Origin: Bryopsis sp. KO-2023
Lineage: Eukaryota; Chlorophyta; Ulvophyceae; Bryopsidales; Bryopsidaceae
Direction of reading: 5' to 3'
DNA: 64,000 nucleotides
Assembly (NCBI GenBank): GCA_030272585.1
Contig: BSYQ01000005.1
Coordinates: 2,046,001-2,110,000, forward strand
Every line of letters begins with the position of its first letter. Positions within the stretch are counted from its first letter, which is position 1. Position numbers and translations under genes: made by a program. Below, piece by piece: positions 31,775-45,108 of this stretch. The notes under the pieces were generated by a model, which searched no databases, was not told the origin of the DNA, and worked only from the letters and a program-made list of their open reading frames with translations.

Positions 31775-34700
31775 CTCCTTTGTTTTTAACATTGACCAAA
31801 CCGAAATCGCGTGTGGTGCCATTTCCGTTGGAAATTTTCTAACACTTACGATATGGTTTCGAAGAACAACAATACCCCGCTTAAAAGATAATCATGCCAA
31901 AATAAGCATAGGAAATTGACATTGAGAGGTTCTGATACAAGACGTAGTTACGTCTCTTTGCACCTCAACACCACACATTGAAGAAAATGGTGGGAGACTT
32001 GAGCTCAAACCTAACTCACGCGCACAACAAATTTACTTTTTATTTCTCCCCAAATCCATGTTAAGTATTTCAATTTGTTGTGCATTAGATCGCCTTGCTC
32101 CGAAAAGAAAGAATTTTCCTACAGAAAATATTTATCTTTTATAGAATAAATTGAACTCTCAAATACAGACATACACGTCGCGATTGCCTTGATGGGTGTA
32201 TGTACAATTAGCAAAGTTGGGGCTTGGAGTAGGGGCAAAACTTATGTTTTATCCGAAGGCAAATATTAAATGAAATTGTGTAACATTGTTTCGTGACCTC
32301 TTAGAAAGATGATTATAGCCTCATATTACTCATTCCTTCATGAATTATTAACCTAAGACTTATCAAGACTCGATAGATTTATATAACGATTAGTTAATAA
32401 AGAGGGTCTTGCAAAGTAACTTAGTAAATGCCTATTAGAACTTGAGCGTTCCGCGAAGGCAGTCGAGATGGAGAAAACTCAAGAAACTATATGACCCATG
32501 TAGAATCAAATATGAGCATAATCAGCCAAATCAAGTGTGAAGCGGCAACTAAGATCCTGAAAAGAATGCTCAATAAATGCGAAACAAATACAAAAGCAAT
32601 ATAAGCTCGTACTGCCACAAGAAAGACGTCTCTGTAATGTACATTAATTGTCGAAACTATTCTCACAATCCCAAATATTATGGTGTTGAAGATTTACCAC
32701 GAGATACTATCAAATCAAAGCAACGATCCGAAGCCTCTAGAAGCTTGTTCACTTCAACTATCTACTCACGATGCGAACGCTTGTGCTTCAAATATACCTA
32801 CATAAGCACCATCCATATCGACAAACAAATTCACTAAAATATGTAACACTGTAAATGGCGACGTGCCCACTTGTCAGGAGGCTACACTGGGCACGCCTTT
32901 TCTATTGTAAAGAAACATTTACCCAAGCTCATGAGAAGAACGGCAGCGGGGTTTTGAGTTGGGGTATAGGTGATGGAAGATCCAAGATATGTACGGAATA
33001 TCAAATACTAGATCCATCTCAAGCTATCATTTCTGTGAGGTGTCCAAGTACTCGTAAGCATACAATCCAGTATAACCCCACATGAAGACACACTACTGTG
33101 GGCTACTGAACAAGAGAGTTTGATCAGTACAGCACGACCGATTATGGCAGGCAGGGAACACAGCCAATAATTTTCCCCCTCAAGATGCCTTTTAGTTTAT
33201 CAAATCGGATTGGACTGGTCTGCCAAGTGCAGCAATCTACAGTCTGACAGCACCTAAGTTCTGCTGTGCCAGCAAATTTCAGACTGTCGACTGTTGCAAA
33301 CTCTCTATTGATCCATGAGCTGTCCTCGATTGCAGCTATTTCACAGCTCCTTAAGACAGCCTTTCTTCAATGATTACTATGCATGTATAGGGGGAGGACT
33401 GTAAGGTTACAGCCAAACTCATGTGTCCAGCGACTTTTCTCGGGATATGTCCTTCATGACTAATTTATCTTGCAATTATGGGCTGTGATAAACCTACTAA
33501 CCTATGGAGTATTGAGCACTCCCCCCAATTTCCACAGATTTTGCAGTGTGGAGCATTTGTGCAACAGCGACTGCTGTGTCGGAAGGAATGCGAGTGTGAA
33601 TGCAGTGCTTTACTGTGTGAGGAAAAGCTCCATCAGGGACTTGCTATCAAAATTCATTGACACTGGAAACTTACCAGAGATTTGATAGTTGATGCCACGT
33701 CAGACATGCTGTCCACCACCAACGCATGGAAGCGCCTGCAATCAAAATTAAAGACCATCCTCAGTGAACAAGAAATACAACAGAATCCTTGATATGGAGG
33801 CTCGACCAGTGCCAGCAGATGCGGTGTGTAAGTCATGGGTTCCAATTCCAGGTCAAGCACTAGACCATACTTTGGGTTTGCAAGGTAATGAGGTATTAGC
33901 TGCTATTGGTGGAGTTGCCCCCATAGCAGCTTTTCTGATCCTAGTATCATCTGAATATTAGCATAGGTTTAAGAGCAGTTTCACATTCCCTACACAATTT
34001 TTCAGGGAATGGACTCTCAGTGGGTGTGTGCGGGTGTAGTAAATAAGGTCATCGTTCACAGCCCAAATTCTATATTGTTCCTCCTTTTCAGAATTGCTAC
34101 AGTCGTTCTTCCAGTTCTGTGGGCTGTCAAAGTCTGGGTTTTTTTTTCAAGTTATTCTCTATTTTTCTTTCTGAGGGAAGGCAGTGTGGGATCGGAATGG
34201 AGTCCCACGCGGAAGTCGAAATTCTTGGAAGGGTGGTTTGGAAAATTGGAAAACTACAGCTAGCAGTGGAAAAAAGTCTTATTATGGCATCACAGATACT
34301 ACACAATTCTCACACAAGAAGAATTGAAGGGCATTCAGCATCAACAAAATGTTTTTTTTTTCAGAATTATGTTGTTTTTTTCTTAATTTTCTTTTAAATC
34401 TGTATGTGCTCTGAAATTTCCTCCATAATTGTAAACAACCCGTTTTTTCAACCTTTTCCCACCCCATTCCCCCCCCCAAAAAAAAGAAAAAGGAAAGAAA
34501 AAAAAGCATCAAAACCAAAAAAGAATGACCCTAGTCTTTGTATCCAACCAGCAGCGTCCTAAAAACCATGTAGGCAATAGAGGCAAGAAATTAGTGAAGG
34601 AAATATGTGGAAACTCATTTTCGGAATTTCGATCCTTCTATCCTTTTCACTTTTCAATAAGTTGGCCTCCTTTTTTTCAGCCCTTCTCCCCCCCCTCCCC

Positions 34701-35522
34701 CCCCCCAAAAAAAAAAAAGAAAAAAAAATCAACATGAAAAATCTAACCTAACAACCCTATTCATACCCCATAAACCCTGGCAAGTACTATATGATCTGAA
34801 AGGGTGGACAAAAAAAAAGAGGAAATTTAGAAAGAGAGAAAAAAAAAAGAGTACAGAAAAAGGATTGTTGGTACTCCTCAGAAAAATCATCCGATGGTGA
34901 GGCATACGTATATCAGACTGGGGGTGGGCCATATAAGTTTCTTTTCTTTTTTTTCCGCTTCCAAATGGTAATATCAAAAATCTTGGTCACTAAAGGTCTC
35001 CTTCACAAGAGGGTCGAGTTGGGTAGACACAGGGAGGCATCTTGTTGGTTGGCACCATTCAAATGGGTTTAAGATTCCATTCCATTAAATCTGCAGGGAA
35101 ATCAGAGAAAGGTGTGGAGTCAAAACATAGGGGCCGGGTTTTTTGTTTTGTTTTTTTTTAAGAGTAAGTCAACACCATTTTTTTCTCCGTTCTTTTCTTT
35201 TCTTCCCCCTTTTTTTTTGTTTTTCGCCACGTGCGTCTCCAAGGAGGGGGGGGTGGCGGAAGCTTTCTTTAGCCCGTCTGACTCATGGCTGGATCGGTTC
35301 GGATCGACGCAAACCCTTCGAAGGTCGTCGTGGAGTCGTACGGAATTGCTGGACGGAAGCGGTGGACCTTACCCCCTGTGTCTCCACACCTCTGTTTCTC
35401 GTTGTGGGCAAGGGGAGAGAGAGTCTTTTGGTTTGGACTTATAGATATATATATAGATAGATAGATAGACGTATTCTCACCTCCCACCCCTCCATGTTTT
35501 TTCGTCTTTGTCGACCACATCC
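31775..35522. other. AT-rich intergenic region, no supported gene
   Basis: Open frames are short, lack motifs and do not join across splice sites. Between 34,430 and 34,870 there are several homopolymer junctions of the form C-run then A-run. The stretch separates the element-rich half from the gene-dense half. The 3' untranslated region of the KH gene probably lies in its last few hundred bases. Confidence 0.5.
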
Positions 35523-38500
35523 CTACTCCTGCTGTTGCTGGTACATCACCCCTCCGGCACCCATCGCCCCCGCCATCGTCCCAACACCCCCCATCGTGGC
35601 AGTCATCTGGGGTGCCACGGAAGCAGTCATCTGACTGACATAGCCCGCAGTTGCAACCTGTCCCACCAACCCTGCATTCGCGATGCTCGCACCCCCCATT
35701 GTGTTGGGAGACACCATCTGGCCTCCTGTCATCTGGGCGGTCCCCATCTGTCCGGCACCCATCTGGCCGAGCCCCATCTGGCTTTGACCCATCTGCGCTG
35801 CACCCATCATGGCGCCTGTATTAGGATCCAAGGCTGCTTGCTCCTCGGAGCTCCCGCCACCATTGGCAACCAACAGACGAACCTGAAAAAAAATAACACT
35901 TGAACAGCTGATCGAGACACAAGCCCAAAGTAATGTCTGACAGAATCCAGGGGGAGGGGGTTGAAAGACTAGGGTTAACCTGTGTGGGTAAGTTTCCAGC
36001 CATGAGGAAGGCATTGACGAGGTTTTGGGCGGCTTGTGCTTGCTCAGCCGTCCCGTAGATCTCCATCTCCCTGTCGCCATTCTCCTGAGACTCTTTCACC
36101 TTGCACCTCGCTGCAGAAATCTGGAGCAAATCGGACACGACGTATCAAATGTTGATTCAAAACCTCAAACATCCACGGCACAGCCAGGGGAAAGGGATTT
36201 GAGCAAGGGGTGAACATCGAATCTCACAGAAACAAGGGAAAGTGCAGCAATATTGGGGTTTCCAATCGACGTAGTTACTTTGACTGCACCTGATTGATCT
36301 GCCTGATATTGGTCCCGCCCTTTCCAATGACGGCACCGGCTTGCTTGGAGGTGAGCAGCAGTCTGACTGTGATCTTTACGCCATCCCCTCCGAAACCGAG
36401 CTGAGGCACCATGTTCAGAGTCGCACCAGCAGCTACATCCACACCAGGAAGGGTTGGAAGGCCAGTGCCATAACCAGGCATCAGTCCTGATCAGCAAAAA
36501 ACCAAAAACCCCCAAGCTTTGATCGAGAGCTTTTCTTTCCTCTCTTTGGTGTTTCTTTTTTTTTATCGGTTTCTTTCCGGGCTTTTTATTTTTTATTTTA
36601 TTTCATTTCTGAATTTGGGTTGGTGGGGTCGCAACACATTGGGGGAAAGAGCACACAAAAAGGGGGCGGACAGAAATTTCCGTTTGAGGGGTGCCTGATT
36701 CGGAGTTGAAAAGGGGGATAAAAAGAAAAAGAAAAAACCCACCCAGAAAGAAAAAAAAAGAGAAGAAACGAAAAAAAAAAAGTTTTCGACATAGAAGCAG
36801 GCAGACAGAGATGGCACAGAAGTCATTCAGCAACAAACTCAATTGGCACCAATAGCACACTCGCACACACACTCGCGCAACCTTGGAAATCCAGCGCTGA
36901 AACATCACTGCGAAAACTGAGGCAATATTTCTCTATCGAAATGACTGGGTGACAATTTGGACGTGAAATTCGTGGAATTTTTCAATCAACCTGGGCGAGG
37001 CATCACTCCAAGCCCAAATCCTCCTGCTTGCATCGTCAGCGCATTGGGATCCTGGACCATGGAGCTGATTGGATTCACTGGGACACCACCACCCCCAGCC
37101 ATGGCATCGGCAGCAGCCCGGGCTTGAGAGCGCATCATATTCGCCCGCAACAAAGTGCACACGCTCCTGAAGGCAGGAATGATCTGGTGCATGGTTCCCC
37201 GAATCTCAAAGAGTTCGTCACCTTCCTGAGAGCAGGCAGGAAGCTGCTCACGGGGTTGGACTATCAGGACGGACCCAGTTTCACGTCGGATGCCCCTGGC
37301 GATGTGGAAAAAAGCATTCGTTTTCAGGTTTCTTCTGTAAAGCCAGATTTGTCTGCATACTTCACAGCACCACGCACAGGTGAAGGGATTGAGCCAAAGA
37401 GCTGCTGGCTGGCTGGCTGGGAAACACCAAAGGAAAATGATACATGATATGATCTATTGGTCTGAGGCGACATGTGTTCACACAATAGAAGAAGATGAAG
37501 GGAGGAACTCACTGAATGATGCTGCCTTTCTTTCCAAGAACTGCTCCTATCTGCTCTGTTGGGACTAACATTCTTACTGTGAGGGAAACACCTGGGTTGT
37601 GCTCCTTGAAATGAAAGGTAGCAAACACAAGAGAATCAGCCTCTTTCCCAACTCGAAACAATCAGCTAGAAACAATGCGTGTATGATGTGTGTATTTTTT
37701 GGTTTTTTGGTTTTTTGTTTTTTTCTTCTTTTTTTTTTCTTTTGGGGGGGGGGGGGGGAAAGAATGCGCTACATTCCTATCCCACACCCAACTTTGTTTT
37801 CTGTTGTTTCTGATCCATGGTCATTACCTCGTTCCGGAAAAGGTTGAAGAGGGCCCTCGTCATTGCTTCTTGAGCAGGGCACACCGCCGAGGAAGCATCC
37901 TCCAGCGACCTGCACTTCAACACTCGCTCATCACACCCCTCCACGGTGTCGTAAATGATCACCTTCGCTCCGGTCTCTTCCCTGATCCGCCTGATAACCT
38001 TTGTCCAAAGGCAAAAAAAAAAATGGCAATCAGGTCGCGATGGAGACGCACAAGAGGTATTTGTCATAAAGTTAAAAAAAGAAAGGAAAAAAAGTTGCTT
38101 CCTTCTGTTGTGTTGAAACATCGAGACACCATTCAATCAATACTTCTTTGGGATTGCGACGGTACTTGTTGATTCTTTATTTCTCACAAAAACACGAATA
38201 AAGGGATTTGAAAAGAATTCAAAAGCAACTCGAAAGAAAACAAAAAAAATACACGCACAATAAAATGAATGGGCTCTCCAAAAAAAAATTGCAACTTTCA
38301 TTTCCCCCCCTTCTTAAAAAGTACCTCTCCTCCCTTTCCAATGATACTGCCGGTGTGCCTTTCGGGGACCATCAGCCGAAAGGTGGTCTCCACCATGCCT
38401 GTCATTCCAGGAACCAATCCGCTCGCATTCGACATCCCCAATTGGTTCATCCCCTGCCCCGAAAACATGCCAGCTCCACCCCCCTGCACGCTGGAGGCCA

Positions 38501-40678
38501 TTCCCAAAGGAGTTTGATGTGCGTTCTGTGCTCGAGGCCGGCGAGGGGCATCCTTAAGCCTTTCTACCACCAGTTGAGCAGCTGTGATAGAATTCTTGTA
38601 GTCCCCATTGATCTGCGTCGAAAAAACGATGCGGTTGGTTTTGAACACTATGATTGAAATCCGAAAAGATGCCTGAAAGAAATTCCACTGCTGAATTCAA
38701 AAACTCTTGAAGGAATGGAAACAAAACTACATTTAAAAAGAAAGGAAAACTACATAGGAAGCACGTATCTTTGTAAATAATTGGGGGACCGGCTGTATAT
38801 GTTCTGATATGTTTTGGCTTTCACCAACCATCGAGAAAGACCATTGTTGGTATTGAAACTAAAAATAAAAAAAAAATTGTATAAAAATGGAAAGGTGAAT
38901 CATACCTGTACGACTTCGTCTGTCGGCAGAGCGCACAGTGGGAGGTCTGCTCCTTGCAGCACTTTGATTTGAGCCCCGGACTGGACCCTCAAATCCGCTA
39001 TGATCGAACCCCCCTTTCCGAGAATCGCCCCGATCTGCACGGCATCCACCAAGAATCTAATGACCGCTTTGCTCTCACCTCCTTCGTCCTTTTTTACCAA
39101 ATCCTCTTCGTAAATCTTGTCCAAAACTTGCAGCAGGGCTGCCTGCACGGGATCCAGCTCCTTAGACCTGGCATTGAAAAGAAGGGAAAAAAAAGGAATC
39201 GTTGCTGGACAGGATCTCTGGAGTGAAAAGGCCATTGCCGGTTTTTCAATTCATGTACTACATAATGAAGTGTCAAATCAGGGCGCTGAGAAACAGTTGT
39301 TCTGTGGGCTCTATCTCTTTTGTTGGAACTTAGTTGATAATATTTCGATTGAAGATATGCATCAATGTTTATTGATATCTCATACGAAACGAGCCACCCG
39401 AAGGAGGTACTAGTACAAACGTAACTAAAATATATACATTTATGTATGTATCATGTCATAAATCACTGGACGACCTTCGTTGCAAGTTTGCCTCATGTGA
39501 ATTTAACAATCATTCACTCATAAATCACCCTTTTCCACTCACCCAATCACCACTACTCTCTCATTGCAGCCATACACTGTGCCATCCACTCTTATCCGGG
39601 CCCCAGTGTCGGACCGGAGTGCTTGGACTACCTGGCCCCCCTGCAGATCGAACCCACCACAGAGCTATTTTTTAATGCATATCGTTTGAATGTGACGGTG
39701 ACCTTTTCAAACAAGTCTTTGCTTGTTCAAGAAGTGGTTCAATCCAAAAGTGGAACAAATACAGCAAGAAGCTTTTCTAAAACAGAGTTTGGTGTAAGGG
39801 TGGGACTCAAAAAACTTCTTTGAAAGTGAATGGATTGTGATACGACGCTTGTAACTCGTTGAGATATATTTGAAAAAAAAAATGGCATTCAAACTATTTG
39901 AAGCGACTTCAAAGCCGGGATGAAAAAGTAAAGAAATAGAAAACAAAGCACAAGCATGTATGTTTTTTTAACCTTTTTCTTAAGTTGTCCTTAGAACAAG
40001 GATTCACAGACAAATTTTGACTGTTGATTTTGTTATGTTGATGTTGGACTCATTATGCAGCTTTGCTGGATGGGGTGCTTTATCCTTTTTTATGTGTTTC
40101 TTTATACGTTTTGAGGGAGGGGGAGAGCGTCGAAATCTTTGTTAAAAAAAGGGCAAAAAAAAAAATTACCTTTCCGATCACGCTTCCGATGCGGGGAGCT
40201 GGACATAACACTCGCAGCTGTAATTCTTGTTCGACGCCCTGTCGCTTCACGCCTTCCGCTGGGGGACTCTTCAAAACAAAAAAAAAGGTTACAAAGAAAA
40301 AAAAAATCAAGCGGTCGTTGTCAACTTCAGGTTTTCTGGAGGGGCAAAATTCAATGAAGGAGAATGCGAAAGTAGGTCGACAGAAAGATGTCCCTACGCA
40401 CCGTTTGATGGGGCAACAAGGCAACAGCGACAACAATCTTTCGAAGGAAAATAAAAAAAACGTCGCCACGCATCTCGCTAAATCCCGACGGAAACAGGAC
40501 GGTCGCACCGGCGCGCCACCCCGTTCCCCAATCCGAACAAGCTTCAGAAAACAGAAAAAAAGCCGTCCGACTGAATTCGCCGGCTGGATGTTTCGTGGAG
40601 GAAAGACCATTCCCATACCTGCATGTCGCTTGGCAGAGCCCGCTTCCTCGCCCCCGGTGTTTCGGTGGTGGTTTGCAT
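35523..40678 (-). CDS. Five-KH-domain RNA-binding protein (RCF3/HEN4-like)
   Basis: 680 residues in 12 exons that stay in phase: 40,678-40,619; 40,268-40,170; 39,640-39,543; 39,167-38,906; 38,612-38,325; 37,998-37,828; 37,604-37,513; 37,295-37,252; 37,221-36,991; 36,486-36,290; 36,120-35,980; 35,882-35,523. Five KH domains start near residues 36, 119, 249, 332 and 485. Their nucleic-acid loops read GKGG, GKGG, GKGG, GKKG and GKGG, so all five look competent to bind. The C-terminus is a low-complexity tail of Gln/Met/Gly (repeats like MGAGQMGTAQM) ending in polyGln. In plants such proteins bind poly(rC)-like RNA and act in mRNA processing and stress signalling (established for RCF3 and HEN4; inferred here). 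It shares a 419-bp upstream region with SPRTN. Confidence 0.9.
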
Positions 40679-41097
40679 CTTCGCTCCGGTACGTCGACGT
40701 AAATCCTTTTCTTCCTTCCCTCAAAGGATGGGACTGCCCTGGGATCGTCGGTTTTCAATAACTACACTCCCCGCTCCGAACGGAATACACTCCAAGAGTG
40801 GTCGTCGTCTGGACAACCCAACAAGAAACTTCACCAAAAGCCGCGACCCTCCCAAAATAACACCTCAAAACCCAACCGAGCCCGACGGAAATAATGTAAT
40901 TAGAAGATGGCAGATAATGGAGCCACAGCGTTTGACGTTTTACGGATACCTTACTCACCGATTCGAGCGTTTTCCCTTGAAATTTGCTTCTGGTTGCCTT
41001 CCACCCAAAGTGTCTTGAGGTTTTTGAGACAGAAACGGACGCAAGGAGATCGGAACGAGCGGAAAACATACCGATAAAGCAACGGGGAGTGCTTGAG
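40679..41097. promoter_or_regulatory. Shared divergent promoter region of the KH and SPRTN genes
   Basis: The two start codons lie 419 bp apart and face away from each other, so both 5' untranslated regions and promoters must fit here. No TATA box is obvious. GC content is higher than in the introns on either side. Confidence 0.55.
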
Positions 41098-43604
41098 ATG
41101 GAAGCCGGCAGCGCGGACTTCGACCTTTTGGAGCCGTGTCCTGACATTCACACTCTGTTCGTCCTGTACAACGACCTATACTTCGGAGGGAAGCTGGGGG
41201 CATGCTCGGTGGAGTGGGGTTCCAAGAGGATGACGTCGTAAGTTACTGTTTCCAGGAACTGGGATTCTGGAAGAGAAAAAAAAAAACGTACGAACGCTTC
41301 CTTTCACTTGAAGTATGGAAGCCCTTGCTGTTCTGGTCAGCTGAAGATCAAGTTTCGAAGGGCGTCTTGTCTTTCATAATGCAGTTGGTGTTTTGGCGTT
41401 TCTGTGGGGACTTTGCTGCCTGCTCCATTCTCTGTTATCTGCAGTTGTGATTGTTGGAAAATGGTGATGATGAATTGTGGATTGAAATCTCTTGGATGGT
41501 GCTTTCCCACAGATGTGCAGGCATTTGCTACTCTAGACCAGGAGGGGGATGTATTATACGGCTGTCGGAATCTCTGCTCAAGGTAGTGCTTCTCTTGTTC
41601 ACTTTAAGTTGTATCATCGCAGCAACATTCTGACAAAAGATATCTGTAATGAAAACGTCCAACTGTATGTCTGACATCGATACAGTTCCCCAAGATCAGA
41701 TTCGCTCGAACTCCAAGTCACACACAGGATATGCTGGAGCTTGATTCCCCTGTCGTAAAAAAGAAAAAAACGCTCATGGGACCCTGTAAATGTCCCATCA
41801 TTTTCCAAGATTTTTTGGTGCTATTTTTCGGCCACAGTATCGTCCCACCATAGACTTGAAGGAGACTCTGCTGCACGAAATGATTCATGCCCTTCACTTT
41901 TTGCACAAAATTCGGGACGACGATGCTGGCGGTCATGGCACCAAGTTCAAGGAAGAGATGAATGCCATCAACTGCTCAACAGTCAATGACCCACAGGTAC
42001 TGCAGGTTTTCTTTGCTTTTTTTTCTTTTTTTTTCCCCTTACTTTGTTCTATCCGTTTCGTGCATTTGATTACATAGCATCTTTCTTTTCATCGTTTCGT
42101 AACTTTCTTTTTTCACTTTTTGATACTTTTGATTGGTATAGATTCACTGTAGAGATCCATTGATCTCCTTTTTAAATTTTTATTGTATACAGAATATATA
42201 TATGTTGTATATACTCTTTCGTTTATTTTCAATTTAATTCTTGGTTGTAACATAATTTTTTTATTCTGCAGCGCCCCCCTAGTGGATATAATATCAGCGT
42301 GACGCATAATTTCTATGCGGAGGTGGAGCATTTTCGCCAGCACTGGTGGCAATGCAGCAGCTGTTCGAAAGTGGTGAAGAGGTCAATGAACCGACCGCCT
42401 CAAAAAGCGGATTGCCCCTGGAAGCTTCCAGAGGGTGCACAGTGCAGTTGCCCGCATCATTATCATGTTTTGAATTGTGGGGGAGAATTCAAAAAGGTAT
42501 GTTGATACATTTCAAGTGCGTTGCTTTTTTGGGGTGTCAGCCATTTTCACGACTGGATTTGCAGTGAGCTGCCACAGCAAACCTTCCTGCTGAAGGTTAC
42601 TGAATGCAACCTTCACCATAAAAAGGGATTGAACCGCCTCTTTTTACTTTAAAAAAAGAAAAACTGAAAAATAGCACGATAAATTCCAAAAAGTGGAGGG
42701 AGGGTATGTCTGTCTGTGGGCAAAAGAAGCAGGGTGAGGAATTTGAATTGCACCAATTTTTTTTTCCTCTTTTTCAGATAAAAGAACCAGACACAACGAA
42801 AAATAAGAAGGGAAAAGTTGTGAAATCCAAACCGGAATCCAAGAATCAGAAGTCGATTACCGACTTTTTGCAAAAAGAGGATGACAAGAAAGAGGAGAAC
42901 AGTGGAGGGCGCAACGTAGCAGCAGATGGAGGGCTTGTGAATTCAGGTAACCCTGACTCCTATCTTAAATACAGTTAATATCTAAAACAAGATCATTTTG
43001 ACAACAAAATCAATGCAACGTAGAATCAACGCAATACATATTGCGTTCTGGAAATTAAAAAAAAAACTCGATGATCAGAGCGTCCTTTACATGAATGCAG
43101 CGGTGCAATTTCGTCAATTGTATTTTGTTTGAATGGAATGGACTCGATTCAGCAGGCGAGCCTGGATCGAGTGGATTGGAGGTGTTCAAAGGAACACCTA
43201 ATTTCTTGGGTCAAGCACCGAAGGCATTCTACCCTGGGCAAGAACTAATCCAGCCTCCAGAATTGCCTGGTATCGGAGATGGAAGAATGTGGTTGAGACA
43301 TTTAGCGACACCCAATCCTTTGGGCCCCACGAACCAAGCCAATGGGGGGAGTCGAGAATCGAACAGAGTTTTATCGCATGTCAGCGGAAAGAGGAAATCG
43401 GGAGCAGTGGAGATGGTGGATTTGGTGACTTCCGCCCAACATACGGCTAGTGTGCTGAATTTCGTGAATCGGAGGAAAAATGCGGGATCTACGGTGGCGG
43501 AAAATACTGCCAGGCGAAAGTATGGCTTGGTGAAAGCTGTGGGGGAGGGGTCGGCAGGAGGGAAATATAGACAGGATGATAATCGTGTGATTGACTTGAC
43601 ATGA
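41098..43604 (+). CDS. SPRTN: SPRTN/Spartan-like DNA-protein crosslink metalloprotease
   Basis: 403 residues, six exons: 41,098-41,237; 41,513-41,582; 41,838-41,996; 42,272-42,496; 42,778-42,946; 43,156-43,604. The start MEAGSADFDLLEPCPD aligns with the first residues of the SprT domain. The zinc protease motif HEMIH is at 83-87 with the third His at 103 (GHGTKF). The zinc-binding sub-domain follows with WWQCSSCSK and CPHHYHVLNCGGEF. Past the protease there is a PCNA-binding-like box QKSITDFL (222-229) and a p97-binding SHP-like box FKGTPNFLG (265-273). Animal SPRTN ends in a UBZ ubiquitin finger. No such Cys/His set exists here; the last five residues are VIDLT, a textbook SUMO-interaction core. 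It cleaves proteins trapped on DNA at replication forks (established for the family). Confidence 0.92.
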
Positions 43605-44497
43605 GCGGTCCCTGTGCCCATTCTTTTCGGGGAAAAGAAAAGGGGGGGGGGGGGGGGAGATGTTTCGGAGTGCAGAGATTGGAGCAAGTGGAGAAGCTGT
43701 TGAAGAAGCGAACCAAAAGAAAGTATTTTTCAGAGAGGATGGCCTGGGGGGGTTCTCAGATAAAATGCAAAAGATTTGCAAAATCTTGATCTGGGCGGTT
43801 CAAGAGGGGGGGTAGAGGGGCAGGAATTTGGGATTCAAGGTAAAAAATGTGAGAAAAATGGGGGACATTCAATTCAAGGCAAGATTTGTGTAGGGTTTCA
43901 AACGAGAAATGGAAAGGAATCTGCTGCCCGAACATTAAGATGATTGGTGCTCCTTACAACTGCTCCTCACTCATGGGGGGAAAAATTAACACAAGAAAAG
44001 TAAAAAGTATGTTGCGAGGCAATACTGATTCCCAAGTTCCCAGAGAGAATATAAATCTGTTGCATTTATACCAGTGGGAGGAATGCTTGTGAAATGAGAT
44101 GCAGGAAATTCTTCATTGGATTCTTATTGTACCACTAGATAAAAGTATGTATCTATAGGTATGTATCGTGTTGTGGCGATTGCTCGTTGAAGTGGTTCAC
44201 ATATGGATTTTGTTTCCCAATGCCCCTTGCTCGCAGCCACAATCTGCGGATCTCATCACGAATTGGACTGATCCACAACACCAAGCTATTTATTCGCTGA
44301 AGAAAAACAGCAGCCACGACCGTTTCGGCGGAGAAAAAGGATATCAATCAACCCATAAACGAACATCCACTTCTGTCCCCCTATGACCTGTTTCGTGGTC
44401 ATATCATTCAACACAAAAATCTTCCCGAATATGCATTCTGTTTAACCCAACATATCGAATTTCAGTGCTCCGTGTTTCTCCGATCGTGTTTTGTTTT
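43605..44497. other. Convergent intergenic region between SPRTN and endosulfine
   Basis: Holds the 3' untranslated regions of both genes. A G-run of about 16 follows the SPRTN stop at 43,640-43,656. Nothing else is supported. Confidence 0.5.
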
Positions 44498-44941
44498 CTA
44501 TTTTCCCCCTGTGACGGTGGGGCCCGTCATTTGGAGGCCCCTCTCCCGCTCCTGGATAGCTTCGACACCTCCCTCATTCGGGCCCCCCTCCTCAACGTTC
44601 CGACCCCTCCCATCTCCACAGCCCGTCAATTCGAACGATCGCCTTTTCTTGGGCTCTGCACGGACTGCTTCGGGATTCATTGGAGGGGGTGTTTCGTTCC
44701 CCCTCCTATCGGCCATCACCCAGTCAGCGGAATCGAAATATGTTGAATGGAGCGCCAACAATGGTTTCGGTCTGATGCCGCCATATCTCTGAGGTTTTTG
44801 TTTTCCTTTTGGTCCACGCGACGTCTCACGCGTCTCCAGACCGGGATTCGGAACGTAACCCACTCTCTTAGGGTTTTCGCCAGAAAACGATTCTTTTTCT
44901 TGGGGCATGCTGGCCAAAATGCGAACACATTCGCCGCTCAT
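44498..44941 (-). CDS. Endosulfine-family PP2A-B55 regulator, single exon
   Basis: 147 residues, no intron, stop TAG at 44,498-44,500. The conserved core is RYGGIRPKPLLALHSTYF, then DSADWVMADRR (residues 52-77). Plant endosulfines share YGGLLPKK...FFDSADWALGK, while animals and fungi have FDSGDY. The Ser in FDSADW (Ser71) is at the position that Greatwall kinase phosphorylates to make the protein an inhibitor of PP2A-B55, which permits mitosis (established in animals and yeast, inferred here). Both flanks of the core are low complexity and Gly/Glu/Arg-rich. Met12 is an alternative start. An upstream frame does not extend it. Confidence 0.8.
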   Translation of the reverse strand: MSGECVRILASMPQEKESFSGENPKRVGYVPNPGLETRETSRGPKGKQKPQRYGGIRPKPLLALHSTYFDSADWVMADRRGNETPPPMNPEAVRAEPKKRRSFELTGCGDGRGRNVEEGGPNEGGVEAIQERERGLQMTGPTVTGGK

Positions 44942-45108
44942 TGGTTGTTTCGGGCCGCCTCCTGAGATGTTCCACAGGCCGCTTCAAAACGGTGCCCACC
45001 ATCTTGGCTTTTGACACGAACCCCCCCCCCTCCCCACTTGTTCGTGCTTCTATCCACAGCCTGGGACGGGACAAAATCGAAATTTCGTGCCCCCACAGGA
45101 AACAGGTC

